Positions 18,063 through 26,740 of a stretch of 64,000 bases of DNA are shown piece by piece; the stretch's first letter is position 1, and every line of letters starts with the position of its first letter. The notes under the pieces are model-generated. The model saw only the letters and a program-made list of their open reading frames with translations, was not told where the DNA came from and did no database searches. The stretch is from Planctomycetaceae bacterium. GTDB taxonomy: Bacteria; Planctomycetota; Planctomycetia; Pirellulales; Lacipirellulaceae. A program made the position numbers and the translations under genes. Location of the stretch: NCBI GenBank assembly GCA_002702655.1, contig PABB01000080.1, positions 172,188 through 236,187 on the forward strand, given 5' to 3'.

Positions 18063-19526
18063 TCAATGACGGCCCGCATAAGTGCGGGCCAGTTGCGACA
18101 GCTCCGCCACGACATCGGCGTACTGCGGATCGTCGGCCAGATTGTGCAACTCGTGCGGATCGGCGATCGGGTCGAGCAACATCCGCCCCGCGCCGGCGCC
18201 GAAGAACTCGGCGAAGTGCCACCGCTCGGTGCGGACCGAGACGCCGGCAATCGTCTTGCCGTCGCGGCTCCACACGCTATACGCGGGATGATCCCACGTT
18301 GCTTGCGGCTTAGCGACCAACGGCGCCAGGCTTCGCCCCTCCAATCCCTCCTCCGCCGCCAGCCCGCAGAGCTCGACCAGCGTGGGGTACACGTCGATCA
18401 TCTCCACCACCCGCGGGCACGCCTGCCCGTTGCCCGCCGCGCGGGGGTCATAGATGATCAGCGGATTGCGGACGCCCTGTTCCCACAGCGAGCCGGCCTT
18501 CGACCACTTGCCTTTCTCCCCGAGCTGATAACCGTGGTCGCCCCAGAAGACGACGATGGTCCGCTCGGCCAGCCCCAACTCGTCCAGCGCATCGAGCACG
18601 CGGCCGGCGTTGAAATCCATCCACGCCGAGGAGGCCAAGTAGGCGCGGATCATCTCGCGCGCCTGCTGCGGGGTGGCGTCGCGGCCGATGAACAGATCGG
18701 CGTTCTTGGGGCGAATGCTCCCGGCGGGGAAGCCCTCCGGCACCGTCGGCCGCGGGGCGAAGTCCGGCGGCAGCGGAATGTCGGCCACGTTCCACAGGTC
18801 GAAGAACCGCTGCGGCGCCTGCAGCGGGCTGTGCGGTTTGCTGAACCCGCAGCCGATAAAGAATGGCTGCTCGCCGTCGGCGTGTTGCTTGAGGTACTCG
18901 ATCGTGCGATCGGCCACCCGCGCGTCGCCGTGCCGCGAGCCATCGCCGGGCAAGACGACCCACCGGTCGGAGCGCTGCGCCTTGGTCAGCGGCTGCCCGC
19001 CCGGTTGGTCGGGGATGGCGTCGCGCGTGAATCGCGGCGGCGGAGCGGCGGTCGCGCCTTCGCCGTAGAACCGCGGTTGGCCGCCGGCGGTCCAGGCCGC
19101 CTCGTCATCCATGCCGCCGTGGAAGATCTTCCCCGCGCGCAGCGTCGCGTAGCCGTGTTGCTTGAAGTATCGCGGCAGGCTGATCCAGTCGGGATGCGCG
19201 GCCCCGAACCAAGTGCGATTGCCCAGCACGCCGGTGGTCGTCGGTCGGCGGCCGGTGAGCATCGAGGTGCGCGACGGATTGCACAGCGGGAACTGGCAGT
19301 AGGCCTGCTGGAATACGACGCCGCGCGCCGCCAGGGCGTCGAGATGGGGCGTGCTGGCCAGAGCGCTGCCGTAGCAGCCCATCTCGCACCGCAAGTCGTC
19401 GGAGATGATCAGCAGCACATTCATCGGCTCGGCTGCCGCAGCCGGCGGCGTGCCGATCGAGCCAGTTAGGACAACCAGGGTCGCAAACGCGGCGACTGCC
19501 TTGGCGAGACGATTTCGGAAGAGCAT
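18063..19526 (-). CDS. Secreted sulfatase, iduronate-2-sulfatase-like
   Basis: 487 residues from the ATG at 19526, followed by a signal peptide ending in TPPAAAA. The S1 sulfatase pattern is complete: NVLLIISDDLR with the metal-binding Asp pair, the modification motif CNPSRTSMLTGRR whose Cys becomes formylglycine, GKIFHGG, and FWGDHGYQLGEKGKWSKAG with Asp-His metal ligands. It removes sulfate from a polysaccharide or sugar outside the cytoplasm after activation by a formylglycine-generating enzyme. The overall pattern is nearest the iduronate/choline type; the true substrate is unknown. It sits just outside the pectin cluster and may serve a different, sulfated glycan. Confidence 0.9.
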   Translation of the reverse strand: MLFRNRLAKAVAAFATLVVLTGSIGTPPAAAAEPMNVLLIISDDLRCEMGCYGSALASTPHLDALAARGVVFQQAYCQFPLCNPSRTSMLTGRRPTTTGVLGNRTWFGAAHPDWISLPRYFKQHGYATLRAGKIFHGGMDDEAAWTAGGQPRFYGEGATAAPPPRFTRDAIPDQPGGQPLTKAQRSDRWVVLPGDGSRHGDARVADRTIEYLKQHADGEQPFFIGCGFSKPHSPLQAPQRFFDLWNVADIPLPPDFAPRPTVPEGFPAGSIRPKNADLFIGRDATPQQAREMIRAYLASSAWMDFNAGRVLDALDELGLAERTIVVFWGDHGYQLGEKGKWSKAGSLWEQGVRNPLIIYDPRAAGNGQACPRVVEMIDVYPTLVELCGLAAEEGLEGRSLAPLVAKPQATWDHPAYSVWSRDGKTIAGVSVRTERWHFAEFFGAGAGRMLLDPIADPHELHNLADDPQYADVVAELSQLARTYAGRH

Positions 19527-19602
19527 GTCAGGGCCGCCTGTTGTTGGCGTTGCACGTCTTGAAGACCACGGATCACACGGATCTCGCAGATGATGTCGGT
19601 GT

Positions 19603-19625
19603 CGCATGGCCGCCCCGGCCATGCG
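19603..19625. repeat. REP-like hairpin upstream of the sulfatase gene
   Basis: A perfect 10-bp stem CGCATGGCCG / CGGCCATGCG has a 3-base CCC loop and no T run. It is preceded by ACGGATCACACGGATC (19568-19583), a degenerate spacer repeat, so this gap looks like repeat debris rather than a terminator. Confidence 0.6.
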
Positions 19626-19696
19626 AGCAACTTATTGGCTTGGTGCATCCGCGTTCATCTGCGGTGCAAATGGACCACGCATGTTCCACGCCTTTC

Positions 19697-22600
19697 TTAC
19701 CGTATTGCCTGAATTTCGACCGTACCTGACCTCAGCCCGTCAGCCGCGGCGGTGACCCGCAGCGGCTCGCCCGCGCCGGTGACGCGGACAAACGCGGTGC
19801 ACTGGCCCTGAAATGCGCTGCGACTGGCGGTGAGGAACGACTCGTGGCTGACGATCGAACCGTTGTCGACCGCCGCCACGGCGCCGGGGCCGTCGACGGT
19901 GAAGTCGATTCGGCAGTCGGCCCGCGGCACGAGCACGCCGTGCTCGTCAACGACCCGCGCTCGCACGACTGCCACGTTGTCCCAGCCGGGGGCGAGTCGC
20001 GCGACGCTCGACTGCAGCTGAATCTTCGCTGCGGGACCGGCCGTCTGCAACTCGTGCCGGGCGACTTCCTGCGTGTTGCGGCGACCAATCACCGTGAGCG
20101 TGCCGGGGGCGAAGTCGACGTCCCACGTCAATGGGCTCGCGTCGTCCAGCAGTCGCTTGGCGCCCAGCGACTCGCCGTTCACCAGCAGCTCGACCTCTTC
20201 GCAGTTGCTGTACACCTCGACGGTTTCCGTGTGGGGCGCGTCGTCGCGGGGCGACCAATCGTCAAACAGCACCTGGCGGCGCCGCCACTCGACCGCTTCA
20301 TAGCCCGGGTCAGTTGGAGTTTCCTCCGTCATGGCAATCCGGCGAAACGCATGCACCATCGGCTGGTCGCTCCACCAACTCTGCCGCTGGCGGCCGCGGG
20401 GGTGGATGCGGCCCGTGCGGTCGATCAGCCCTGCGTTGAATGTGGTGACCGGCCAGCGCCGCGACTCGCCCAGGTAGTCGATCCCCACCCACAGGAACTG
20501 GCCGGCGTGCTGCGGGTGATCGCGGCAGGCGAGCCAAATGCTGCGGTCGTGGCTTTGCTCGGTGCCGATGATCTTGCGCTGCGGGTTGTCGCGCCAGGCC
20601 TGCAGCAGTTCCAGGTCCCGATAGTTCGTGCCAATCACGTCGAGCATGTCGGCCAGACCGTTGTCGTAGTCGTGGCTCACATTGGGGCGAAACAGCGCCT
20701 GGGTCACAGGGCGCGTGGGGTCGACGGCGTGGCACTCGTCGACCAAGCCGCGGAGGATTTCCTTGGCCAATTCCTCGCGGGGCGTGTCGTGAATTTCGTT
20801 GCCCACGCTGTACAGAATGACCGACGGGTGATTGCGATCGCGGCGGATCACGTCGCGCATGTCGCGATGGGCCCACTCGCGGAAGTGCAGGTGGTAGTCG
20901 TACTTCCGCTTGCCGACAGTCCAGCAGTCGAAGAACTCGTCCATGACCAGGATTCCCATGCGATCGCACAGGTCGAGGAACTCGGGGGCGACCGGGTTAT
21001 GGGCGGTGCGCACGGCGTTGACGCCCAACTGCTGCAGCTGTTTGAGCTGGTACTCCCACCATCCCAGCGGCACGGCCGCGCCAAACGCGCCGGCCGTGTG
21101 ATGCAGGCAGACGCCCTTGATCAGCACATGGCGACCGTTGAGCCAGAAGCCGCTGTCGGCGCGAAACTCGGCGGTGCGAATGCCGAAGGGCTGCGAGATC
21201 TCGTCGACTGGCTCGTCGCCGGCGAGCACCGTCACCACCGCCGTGTAGAGCTGCGGACTGTCGATGTCCCAACGCTGCGGGTTGGCGACCTGCAGCTCGA
21301 CCAGCGCGCTCGAGTCGTCGCCCGGTTCGATGCGGCCGGCGGCCTCGCTCTGGGCGACCGCGAGCCCCTCAGGGTCGATCAACTGCACGCGCACCACGTA
21401 CTCAGTCGCCTGGTCGCCAGCGTTCTGCAGCTCGACGGCCACGTCGACCCGGGCGGACTGGTCGGTGATGTCCGATGCGGCGACGGCCACGCCCGACTCG
21501 GCCACGTGCAGCGGGTCGAGCACCAGCAGCCGCACGTGGCGATAGATGCCGCTGCCCGTGTACCACCGCGAGGCGACCTGTTGGGAGGTATCGGTCCGCA
21601 CGGCGATCACGTTTCGCCCCGCGGCGCCGTCGCCGAACTTGAGGTGATCGGTCACGTCGTAGCGAAAGGTGACATAGCCGTTGGGGCGCTGGCCCAGGTG
21701 GTGGCCGTTGACCCACACGTCGCTGTTGGCCATCACGCCGTCGAACTCGACGAAGACGCGGCAGCCCTTCCACGCGGCCGGAGCGCGGAAGTGTTTGCGG
21801 TACCAGCCGACGCCGGTGGGCAGAAAGCCGCCTTCGCCGCGAGCGGGGGCGGCTGCGTCGAACGGACCGGCGATGGCCCAATCGTGCGGCAGCGACACCC
21901 GCTGCCACGACTGGTCGTCCAACGCGGCGGCCTCGCCCCCGTCGACATCGTTCTGCACAAATCGCCAATCCGCGTCGAAGTCGAGCGTCTGCCGTTGCGG
22001 CTGCGCTTGCTGGGCGGGGGCCTGCGCCGCGGGGTCCCGGATGTCGCTCACGGGGATCGCCAATTGGTCGGCCGTCGGCGGATCGTCCATATCAAACGGC
22101 GGCAAGTCGTCGCGCAACAACTTGGCGGCGTCGGGGGCTGCCTCTTGGATGCCGGCCGCCACGCAGCGAGCCAGCAGGTACGCGCCGTAGGTGGTGTGGT
22201 GCGTGCCGTCCTGGAACGCGGAATCGAGTCGCTCGCCCAGCGCGGCGTACAGTTTGCGGCTCATGGCGTGCAAATCGACCAGGGCCACGTTCTCAGCCGC
22301 GGCCAATTCGCGGACCGTGTTTGGGTAGTCGCCCAGCGTGTCGTGCTGGATGCCGCTCTTGCGTTCCATCGACGTGACCAGAATCGGCGTGGCGCCGCGG
22401 CGGCGCGTCTCGGCAACGATCTCGGCCAGCCGCCGGCGATAGTCGGCCAGCGCGCCCTCGTCAGTCCGTTTCATGTCGTTGTGTCCGAATTGGACCAGCA
22501 GCACGTCGCCTTTGCGGATCTGGGAGAAGATCTTCTCGAACCGCCGGGCGCCCATGCTGCTGTCGACGCGTTCGCCCGATTGAGCGTGGTTGGCTACGGC

Positions 22601-24013
22601 CGCGTCGCCGCGGACCAGCAGCGGCAACGCTTGGCCCCAACTGCCCCACGGTTCGCGCGGCTGGTCGGTGACCGTGGAGTCGCCCGCCAGGAAGATCGTG
22701 CGCGCGCGGGGCGCGGGGACGATCGTCAACTCCGTTGGCAGCGGGCCGGCGCAGAACTCCAGGGTGAGTCGATCGTCCCACGCCCACGCTTCGGTGGTTT
22801 TCTCTCGGTCCTTCAGTCGCACGCGCGGGGCGTCGCGGGCGTCGCCAATGGCAGGGGTGCGGATGTTGACGACAAAGTCGCGGCGCCCTAGCCGATTGTC
22901 GTCGGTGCGGAGCGTCATCAAGCGCCGCAGCTCGGCCTTGACCGCCGCGGGCCGCTCGGCGTTGCGACCGTAGCGCAGGCCGACGCGGTAGTTGCCTTCG
23001 GGCAGTCGGACGGAAAAGTACTTCGACGTGCCGCCCGCGCCGCTGGTCTCGATTTCGTCAAAGCCGTACCCGACGGCCGAATCGTAGGGGGCGTCGGCGC
23101 TTACATGGATGCCGCCGTCGTGGACGCCGCGGTCGGTGAAAAGAAACCGGTAAGCTTCCTGCGGTTGCGCATCGGCGGCTGAATCGGACGGGCGTTTGCC
23201 CGGTTGCACGTCGGTCGTGACGACGCAACGCGCCAGCGGACAGTCGGGCAGCGACTTGATCCCCTGGGCCACGCAGGCCGCATTCACGCGGGCGCCCGCC
23301 TCGGTCGTGTGCGTGTGATCCGGCACGGTGAACAGGTCGCGCGAGACGGCCAGCTCGCCCAACTCCTCATACCGTTGGGCGATGATGTCGTTCAGGTCGA
23401 CGAACAACGCGCCGCCTTGCTCGGCGGACTCGCGGGCCCAGCGGCCATAGTCGCGACTGGCGCGGAGGACCTTCTCGCCCAGCCACATGTTGCGCGGCAC
23501 GGGCGACAGCACGATCGGCGTGGCGCCCTTCGCCTTGGCGTCGGCGATGTACTTGCGCAGATACCAACCGTACGAGTGGACGGTCTCCGCCTGGCCGGTG
23601 GCTTCGACGACCCCCTCGGCTGTTTCGTCGCCGTTGCCTTTGATCGACGCGCGGGGGCGGCTGCCTTCGAACATCTGCCCGCCGTCGTTGTGGCCGAACT
23701 GCATCAGCACGAAGTCGCCGGGCCGCAGTCGCTCGAGCGCCGCGTCCCAGCGTCCTTCGGTCAGATAGGTGCGACTGCTGCGACCGCCGATGGCGCGGTT
23801 CTCGATGACTGCGCAGTCGGCGTCGAAGTGCTCGGCGAGCACCTGCCCCCAACCCCACAGCCCGCCCTCGCCGCGACCGCTGCCGTTCTTGACCGTCGAG
23901 TCGCCGATGAGCACGACCCGCACTGGCGCGGCGTCGTCGGCCAGTGTCGGGGGACCAGGAAGAGTCGCGACCAGCGAGACGGTTAGGCAGAGACAGGCAA
24001 TTACGGGTTTCAT
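19697..24013 (-). CDS. Secreted fusion of two SGNH (rhamnogalacturonan-acetylesterase-like) domains and a GH2 glycosidase
   Basis: 1438 residues from the ATG at 24013 with a signal peptide (ACLCLTVSLVATLPG). Domain order: SGNH esterase 1 (VVLIGDSTVKNG near residue 36, QFGHND, DHTHTTEAG); a beta domain with DGGIHVSADAPYDSAVGYGF (about 290-430) like the binding domain of pectin acetylesterases; SGNH esterase 2 (FLAGDSTVTDQ near 444, VQFGHNDMK, DGTHHTTYGAYL); GH2 from about 676 (sandwich domain FDADWRFVQ, HNP motif, acid/base Glu in SVGNEIH near 1070, nucleophile Glu in IGTEQSHD near 1150); a DUF4982-like domain near 1264; and a final Big-like domain. It probably deacetylates rhamnogalacturonan and removes beta-galactosyl or similar side chains. 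The GH2 specificity is not determined. Confidence 0.85.
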   Translation of the reverse strand: MKPVIACLCLTVSLVATLPGPPTLADDAAPVRVVLIGDSTVKNGSGRGEGGLWGWGQVLAEHFDADCAVIENRAIGGRSSRTYLTEGRWDAALERLRPGDFVLMQFGHNDGGQMFEGSRPRASIKGNGDETAEGVVEATGQAETVHSYGWYLRKYIADAKAKGATPIVLSPVPRNMWLGEKVLRASRDYGRWARESAEQGGALFVDLNDIIAQRYEELGELAVSRDLFTVPDHTHTTEAGARVNAACVAQGIKSLPDCPLARCVVTTDVQPGKRPSDSAADAQPQEAYRFLFTDRGVHDGGIHVSADAPYDSAVGYGFDEIETSGAGGTSKYFSVRLPEGNYRVGLRYGRNAERPAAVKAELRRLMTLRTDDNRLGRRDFVVNIRTPAIGDARDAPRVRLKDREKTTEAWAWDDRLTLEFCAGPLPTELTIVPAPRARTIFLAGDSTVTDQPREPWGSWGQALPLLVRGDAAVANHAQSGERVDSSMGARRFEKIFSQIRKGDVLLVQFGHNDMKRTDEGALADYRRRLAEIVAETRRRGATPILVTSMERKSGIQHDTLGDYPNTVRELAAAENVALVDLHAMSRKLYAALGERLDSAFQDGTHHTTYGAYLLARCVAAGIQEAAPDAAKLLRDDLPPFDMDDPPTADQLAIPVSDIRDPAAQAPAQQAQPQRQTLDFDADWRFVQNDVDGGEAAALDDQSWQRVSLPHDWAIAGPFDAAAPARGEGGFLPTGVGWYRKHFRAPAAWKGCRVFVEFDGVMANSDVWVNGHHLGQRPNGYVTFRYDVTDHLKFGDGAAGRNVIAVRTDTSQQVASRWYTGSGIYRHVRLLVLDPLHVAESGVAVAASDITDQSARVDVAVELQNAGDQATEYVVRVQLIDPEGLAVAQSEAAGRIEPGDDSSALVELQVANPQRWDIDSPQLYTAVVTVLAGDEPVDEISQPFGIRTAEFRADSGFWLNGRHVLIKGVCLHHTAGAFGAAVPLGWWEYQLKQLQQLGVNAVRTAHNPVAPEFLDLCDRMGILVMDEFFDCWTVGKRKYDYHLHFREWAHRDMRDVIRRDRNHPSVILYSVGNEIHDTPREELAKEILRGLVDECHAVDPTRPVTQALFRPNVSHDYDNGLADMLDVIGTNYRDLELLQAWRDNPQRKIIGTEQSHDRSIWLACRDHPQHAGQFLWVGIDYLGESRRWPVTTFNAGLIDRTGRIHPRGRQRQSWWSDQPMVHAFRRIAMTEETPTDPGYEAVEWRRRQVLFDDWSPRDDAPHTETVEVYSNCEEVELLVNGESLGAKRLLDDASPLTWDVDFAPGTLTVIGRRNTQEVARHELQTAGPAAKIQLQSSVARLAPGWDNVAVVRARVVDEHGVLVPRADCRIDFTVDGPGAVAAVDNGSIVSHESFLTASRSAFQGQCTAFVRVTGAGEPLRVTAAADGLRSGTVEIQAIR

Positions 24014-24438
24014 CGCGTTGCTCGAGAGGGAGGCAGGAGAAGGCAAGCAGGCTGTCGGCTGCGCGAACAGAGACCGTCGCGATCGCATGAACCGGCACCG
24101 GCCATAGTAAGCCATCCGCCGCGGGCCCCCAAGCGTCGCCGCCGCGGCTGCCGGCAGGACCATGCTCGATGCACTGATGAGCTGAATTTGCGCAGCGTCG
24201 CCGCCTGCCCCGGGAAATTACCCCCTCGGCGGGGCCACTTGCTTGATGGGAGGACAGGTCATAGCTAGTGTGGAGTGAAGTTATCCCCGGGCTCGTCGCG
24301 ACCCTGTGGGCGCCGACTGGGCGCTTCGCGATCGCCGCGCGTCGCGAGCCGCCGGGACGGGGATGGCGCCTTTTCGCGATGCCCCATCCGAGCATCACCG
24401 TTCGCTCATTCAAGTTCTACACCGGGAGGTCATGTCTC
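24014..24438. other. Divergent intergenic region
   Basis: 425 bases between the minus-strand esterase/GH2 gene and the plus-strand DNRLRE gene, so it must hold both promoters. No operator palindrome stood out. A good ribosome site GGGAGGT lies at 24424-24430, before the plus-strand start. Confidence 0.5.
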
Positions 24439-25161
24439 ATGAAGCGGATTTCGTACCCTTGCGCTGCGCTGGCGGCGCTCACTCTACTGGCGGCGCAGGC
24501 CCAAGCGGCCACGACGACGATCGTGGCGAGCGCCGACACGTACACCCGCGGCGGCGTCGGCGCCGGCGCGGCGGAGAATCTGGATGTCCGCGGCTTCGGC
24601 GGCGGCGATTTTGTCGGCTATATCCGGTTCGATCTGTCGGGGGTGACCGGCCCCATCACGGCGGCCACGCTCAAGTTGCACGAGACCGCCGGGTCGCGTA
24701 ACGACGGCATTACCAATGGTCGGCACCAACTCTACGGGCTGACCGACGCGACCGGCAACACGCCGCAAAACTGGGACGAGTCGGTCGATCTTGATCCCGG
24801 CGCCGAGTACGACAACACCGGCGGCAACAACATTGATCTGACCCAGGTTTTCAACCTGGATTTCGACGCGGGCGCCAACGTGATCGAGACCGTGCCCGGC
24901 ACCGACGACGTCGATGTGACGACCAGCGGCGACGATCTGGTGACGTTCCTCAACGATCGCCTGACGGCCGGCGGTTTGACCACGTTCATTGTGTCGATTG
25001 ACGCCGACAACCGCGGCTATGGATTCGCCTCGCGCGAGAATGCCAATGCCGCCCTGGCGCCGATGCTGACCATCAGCGGACCGAGCATTGTGCCGGAGCC
25101 GACCTCGCTGGCGCTGATCGCCGCGGCGCTGGGCGGGCTCGCCCTGGTGCGTCGCAAGTAA
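24439..25161 (+). CDS. Secreted DNRLRE-domain PEP-CTERM protein
   Basis: 240 residues from the ATG at 24439 (an earlier out-of-frame ATG lies at 24432). After the signal peptide (SYPCAALAALTLLAAQAQA), the pattern TTIVASADTYTRGG, FVGYIRFDLSGVTGPITAATLKLHE and NWDESVDLDPG is that of the DNRLRE/CBM-like domain, a beta-sandwich with a probable carbohydrate-binding role. The tail VPEPTSLALIAAALGGLALVRRK is a PEP-CTERM signal. It opens the plus-strand arm of the pectin cluster and could be a glycan-binding surface protein. A strong terminator follows, so it is probably transcribed alone. Confidence 0.85.
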   Translation: MKRISYPCAALAALTLLAAQAQAATTTIVASADTYTRGGVGAGAAENLDVRGFGGGDFVGYIRFDLSGVTGPITAATLKLHETAGSRNDGITNGRHQLYGLTDATGNTPQNWDESVDLDPGAEYDNTGGNNIDLTQVFNLDFDAGANVIETVPGTDDVDVTTSGDDLVTFLNDRLTAGGLTTFIVSIDADNRGYGFASRENANAALAPMLTISGPSIVPEPTSLALIAAALGGLALVRRK

Positions 25162-25189
25162 ACGTGCGGCAGCGTACTGACGAACTTCT

Positions 25190-25226
25190 CGGGCGCGTCC
25201 GGATCATCTGGACGCGCCCGATTTTG
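25190..25226 (+). terminator. Rho-independent terminator
   Basis: An 11-bp perfect stem CGGGCGCGTCC (25190-25200) / GGACGCGCCCG (25210-25220) with a 9-nt loop is followed by ATTTTGTT. It separates the DNRLRE gene from the GH28 gene. Confidence 0.85.
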
Positions 25227-25297
25227 TTCGTACCCTTGGACGTTCAGTCTTATCACACTCTTTTTGCCCGTCGTACCGCGGCTGTCGCCCATCGCCC

Positions 25298-25348
25298 GCG
25301 ATGCAACGAGGCTCGCGACGCGATGAAGCCCGCGACGCAATGAGGTTC
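25298..25348 (+). repeat. Three contiguous 17-bp repeats ending in a ribosome binding site
   Basis: GCGATGCAACGAGGCTC, GCGACGCGATGAAGCCC and GCGACGCAATGAGGTTC stand head to tail at 25298, 25315 and 25332. Each unit holds a purine-rich GAGG or GAAG; the last GAGG lies 8 bases before the ATG of the GH28 gene at 25354 and is its probable ribosome site. Confidence 0.75.
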
Positions 25349-25353
25349 AACGA

Positions 25354-26655
25354 ATGATTCGCATCGTCCTGAGACCGCTGCTGGTTGCCGCGGTTTGCTT
25401 CGCGTTATCCCGCGGCGCCGCGGCTGCCGATTTTTCGATTGTGGACAGCGGCGCGGCGGCCGGCGGCGAGGCGCTTTGCACGGCGGCCATCCAGCAGGCG
25501 ATCGACGAAGCCGCCGCGGCTGGCGGCGGGCGGGTGGTCGTGCCGGCTGGCGTGTTTCGCACGGGCGCGCTCTGGGTGAAGCAGGGCGTCGAGTTGCACC
25601 TGGCCGAGGGCGCCGTGCTGCTGGGGTCGACCGACTTGGACGATTATCCCAAGCAGATGACGCGGATCGAGGGCCATTTCGAACCGTGGCGACCGGCGCT
25701 CGTGAACGCCAAGGACCTGTCAGGCCTGCGGATCACCGGCGCCGGCACGCTCGACGGCAACGGCAAGCCGTTTTGGATTGCGTTCTGGAAACGGCGGGCC
25801 GAGAACCGCAAATGCACCAACCTGGAAGTCGAGCGCCCCCGGCTGATGTTCCTGGAGAACTGCAGCGACGTGCAGATCAGCGGGATTCGATTGAAGGACT
25901 CGGGGTTCTGGAATCTCCACCTCTACAAGTGTCGCGACGCGATCGTCGAGGGCGTGTCGATCACCGCGCCGCACGGCGATCCGCCGCAGATCGGCGACGT
26001 GCGGCAGCCGTGGGACGAAATCTCCGTGGATCGGGCGCCCAGTTCCGACGGGATCGACATCGACAGTTGCCAGAACGTGACCATCCGCGGCTGCACGATT
26101 TCCGTGGGCGACGACTGCATCGCGCTGAAGGGCACCAAGGGCCCGCTGGCGATGGAGGACGAAACCAGTCCGCCGGTGGAAAACATTCGCATCCTCGACT
26201 GCGACCTGGTCAACGGCCACGGCGTGATGACCTGCGGCAGCGAAGCGACGATCGTCCGCAACGTGCAGGTGAAGAATTGCCGCGTTGGCGCGGGGATCCC
26301 CGTGGTGCGGTTGAAGCTGCGGCCCGACACGCCGCAGTTGTATGAGAATATTCTGGTCGACGGCATCCAGGCCGACGGCGCGCAGGGGCTGTTCGATGTG
26401 AAACCGTGGACGCAGTTCTTCGACCTGCAAGGTCACGAGCCGCCGCAGTCGGTGGTCCGCAACGTGCTGGTGAAGAACGTCCGCGGCAGCTTCCAGTCGC
26501 TCGGCGAGTTGCGCGGCAACGAGGGGGACGAGATTTCCAACGTGCTGCTGCAGGACATCGAGATCGAAGCCGCCAGTCCCCGGCTGCGGCTCGGCGACGA
26601 GGATTCCATCCACTACGACGACGTGGTCGTCAATGGCGAACCGCTGACGAAGTAG
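25354..26655 (+). CDS. Secreted GH28 polygalacturonase-like enzyme
   Basis: 433 residues with a signal peptide (VLRPLLVAAVCFALSRGAAA). The protein is a right-handed beta-helix of the GH28 family: it begins FSIVDSGAAAGGEALCTAAIQQAIDEA, and the catalytic region has SSDGIDIDSC (usually NTDG; the Asp is kept, the Asn is Ser), GDDCIALKG with the catalytic Asp pair, GHGVMTCGSE with the His, and RLKLR in the place of RIK. It would hydrolyse galacturonic acid linkages in homogalacturonan or at rhamnogalacturonan chain ends, outside the cytoplasm. The PL22-like gene follows on the same strand 85 bases later, so the two may be co-transcribed. Confidence 0.88.
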   Translation: MIRIVLRPLLVAAVCFALSRGAAAADFSIVDSGAAAGGEALCTAAIQQAIDEAAAAGGGRVVVPAGVFRTGALWVKQGVELHLAEGAVLLGSTDLDDYPKQMTRIEGHFEPWRPALVNAKDLSGLRITGAGTLDGNGKPFWIAFWKRRAENRKCTNLEVERPRLMFLENCSDVQISGIRLKDSGFWNLHLYKCRDAIVEGVSITAPHGDPPQIGDVRQPWDEISVDRAPSSDGIDIDSCQNVTIRGCTISVGDDCIALKGTKGPLAMEDETSPPVENIRILDCDLVNGHGVMTCGSEATIVRNVQVKNCRVGAGIPVVRLKLRPDTPQLYENILVDGIQADGAQGLFDVKPWTQFFDLQGHEPPQSVVRNVLVKNVRGSFQSLGELRGNEGDEISNVLLQDIEIEAASPRLRLGDEDSIHYDDVVVNGEPLTK

Positions 26656-26740
26656 CCCGACCGCTGGGCGCGAGAGTTTTCTTTCGCGTGCTGCTGGCGA
26701 GCGCGCCGCATTCGCTCCCCTCAAACCAGGCGAGGTCCCC

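Noticed and set aside
19844-22891. Plus-strand ORF of 1015 codons
   Set aside because: It is the shadow of the esterase/GH2 gene on the other strand; no domain is recognisable.
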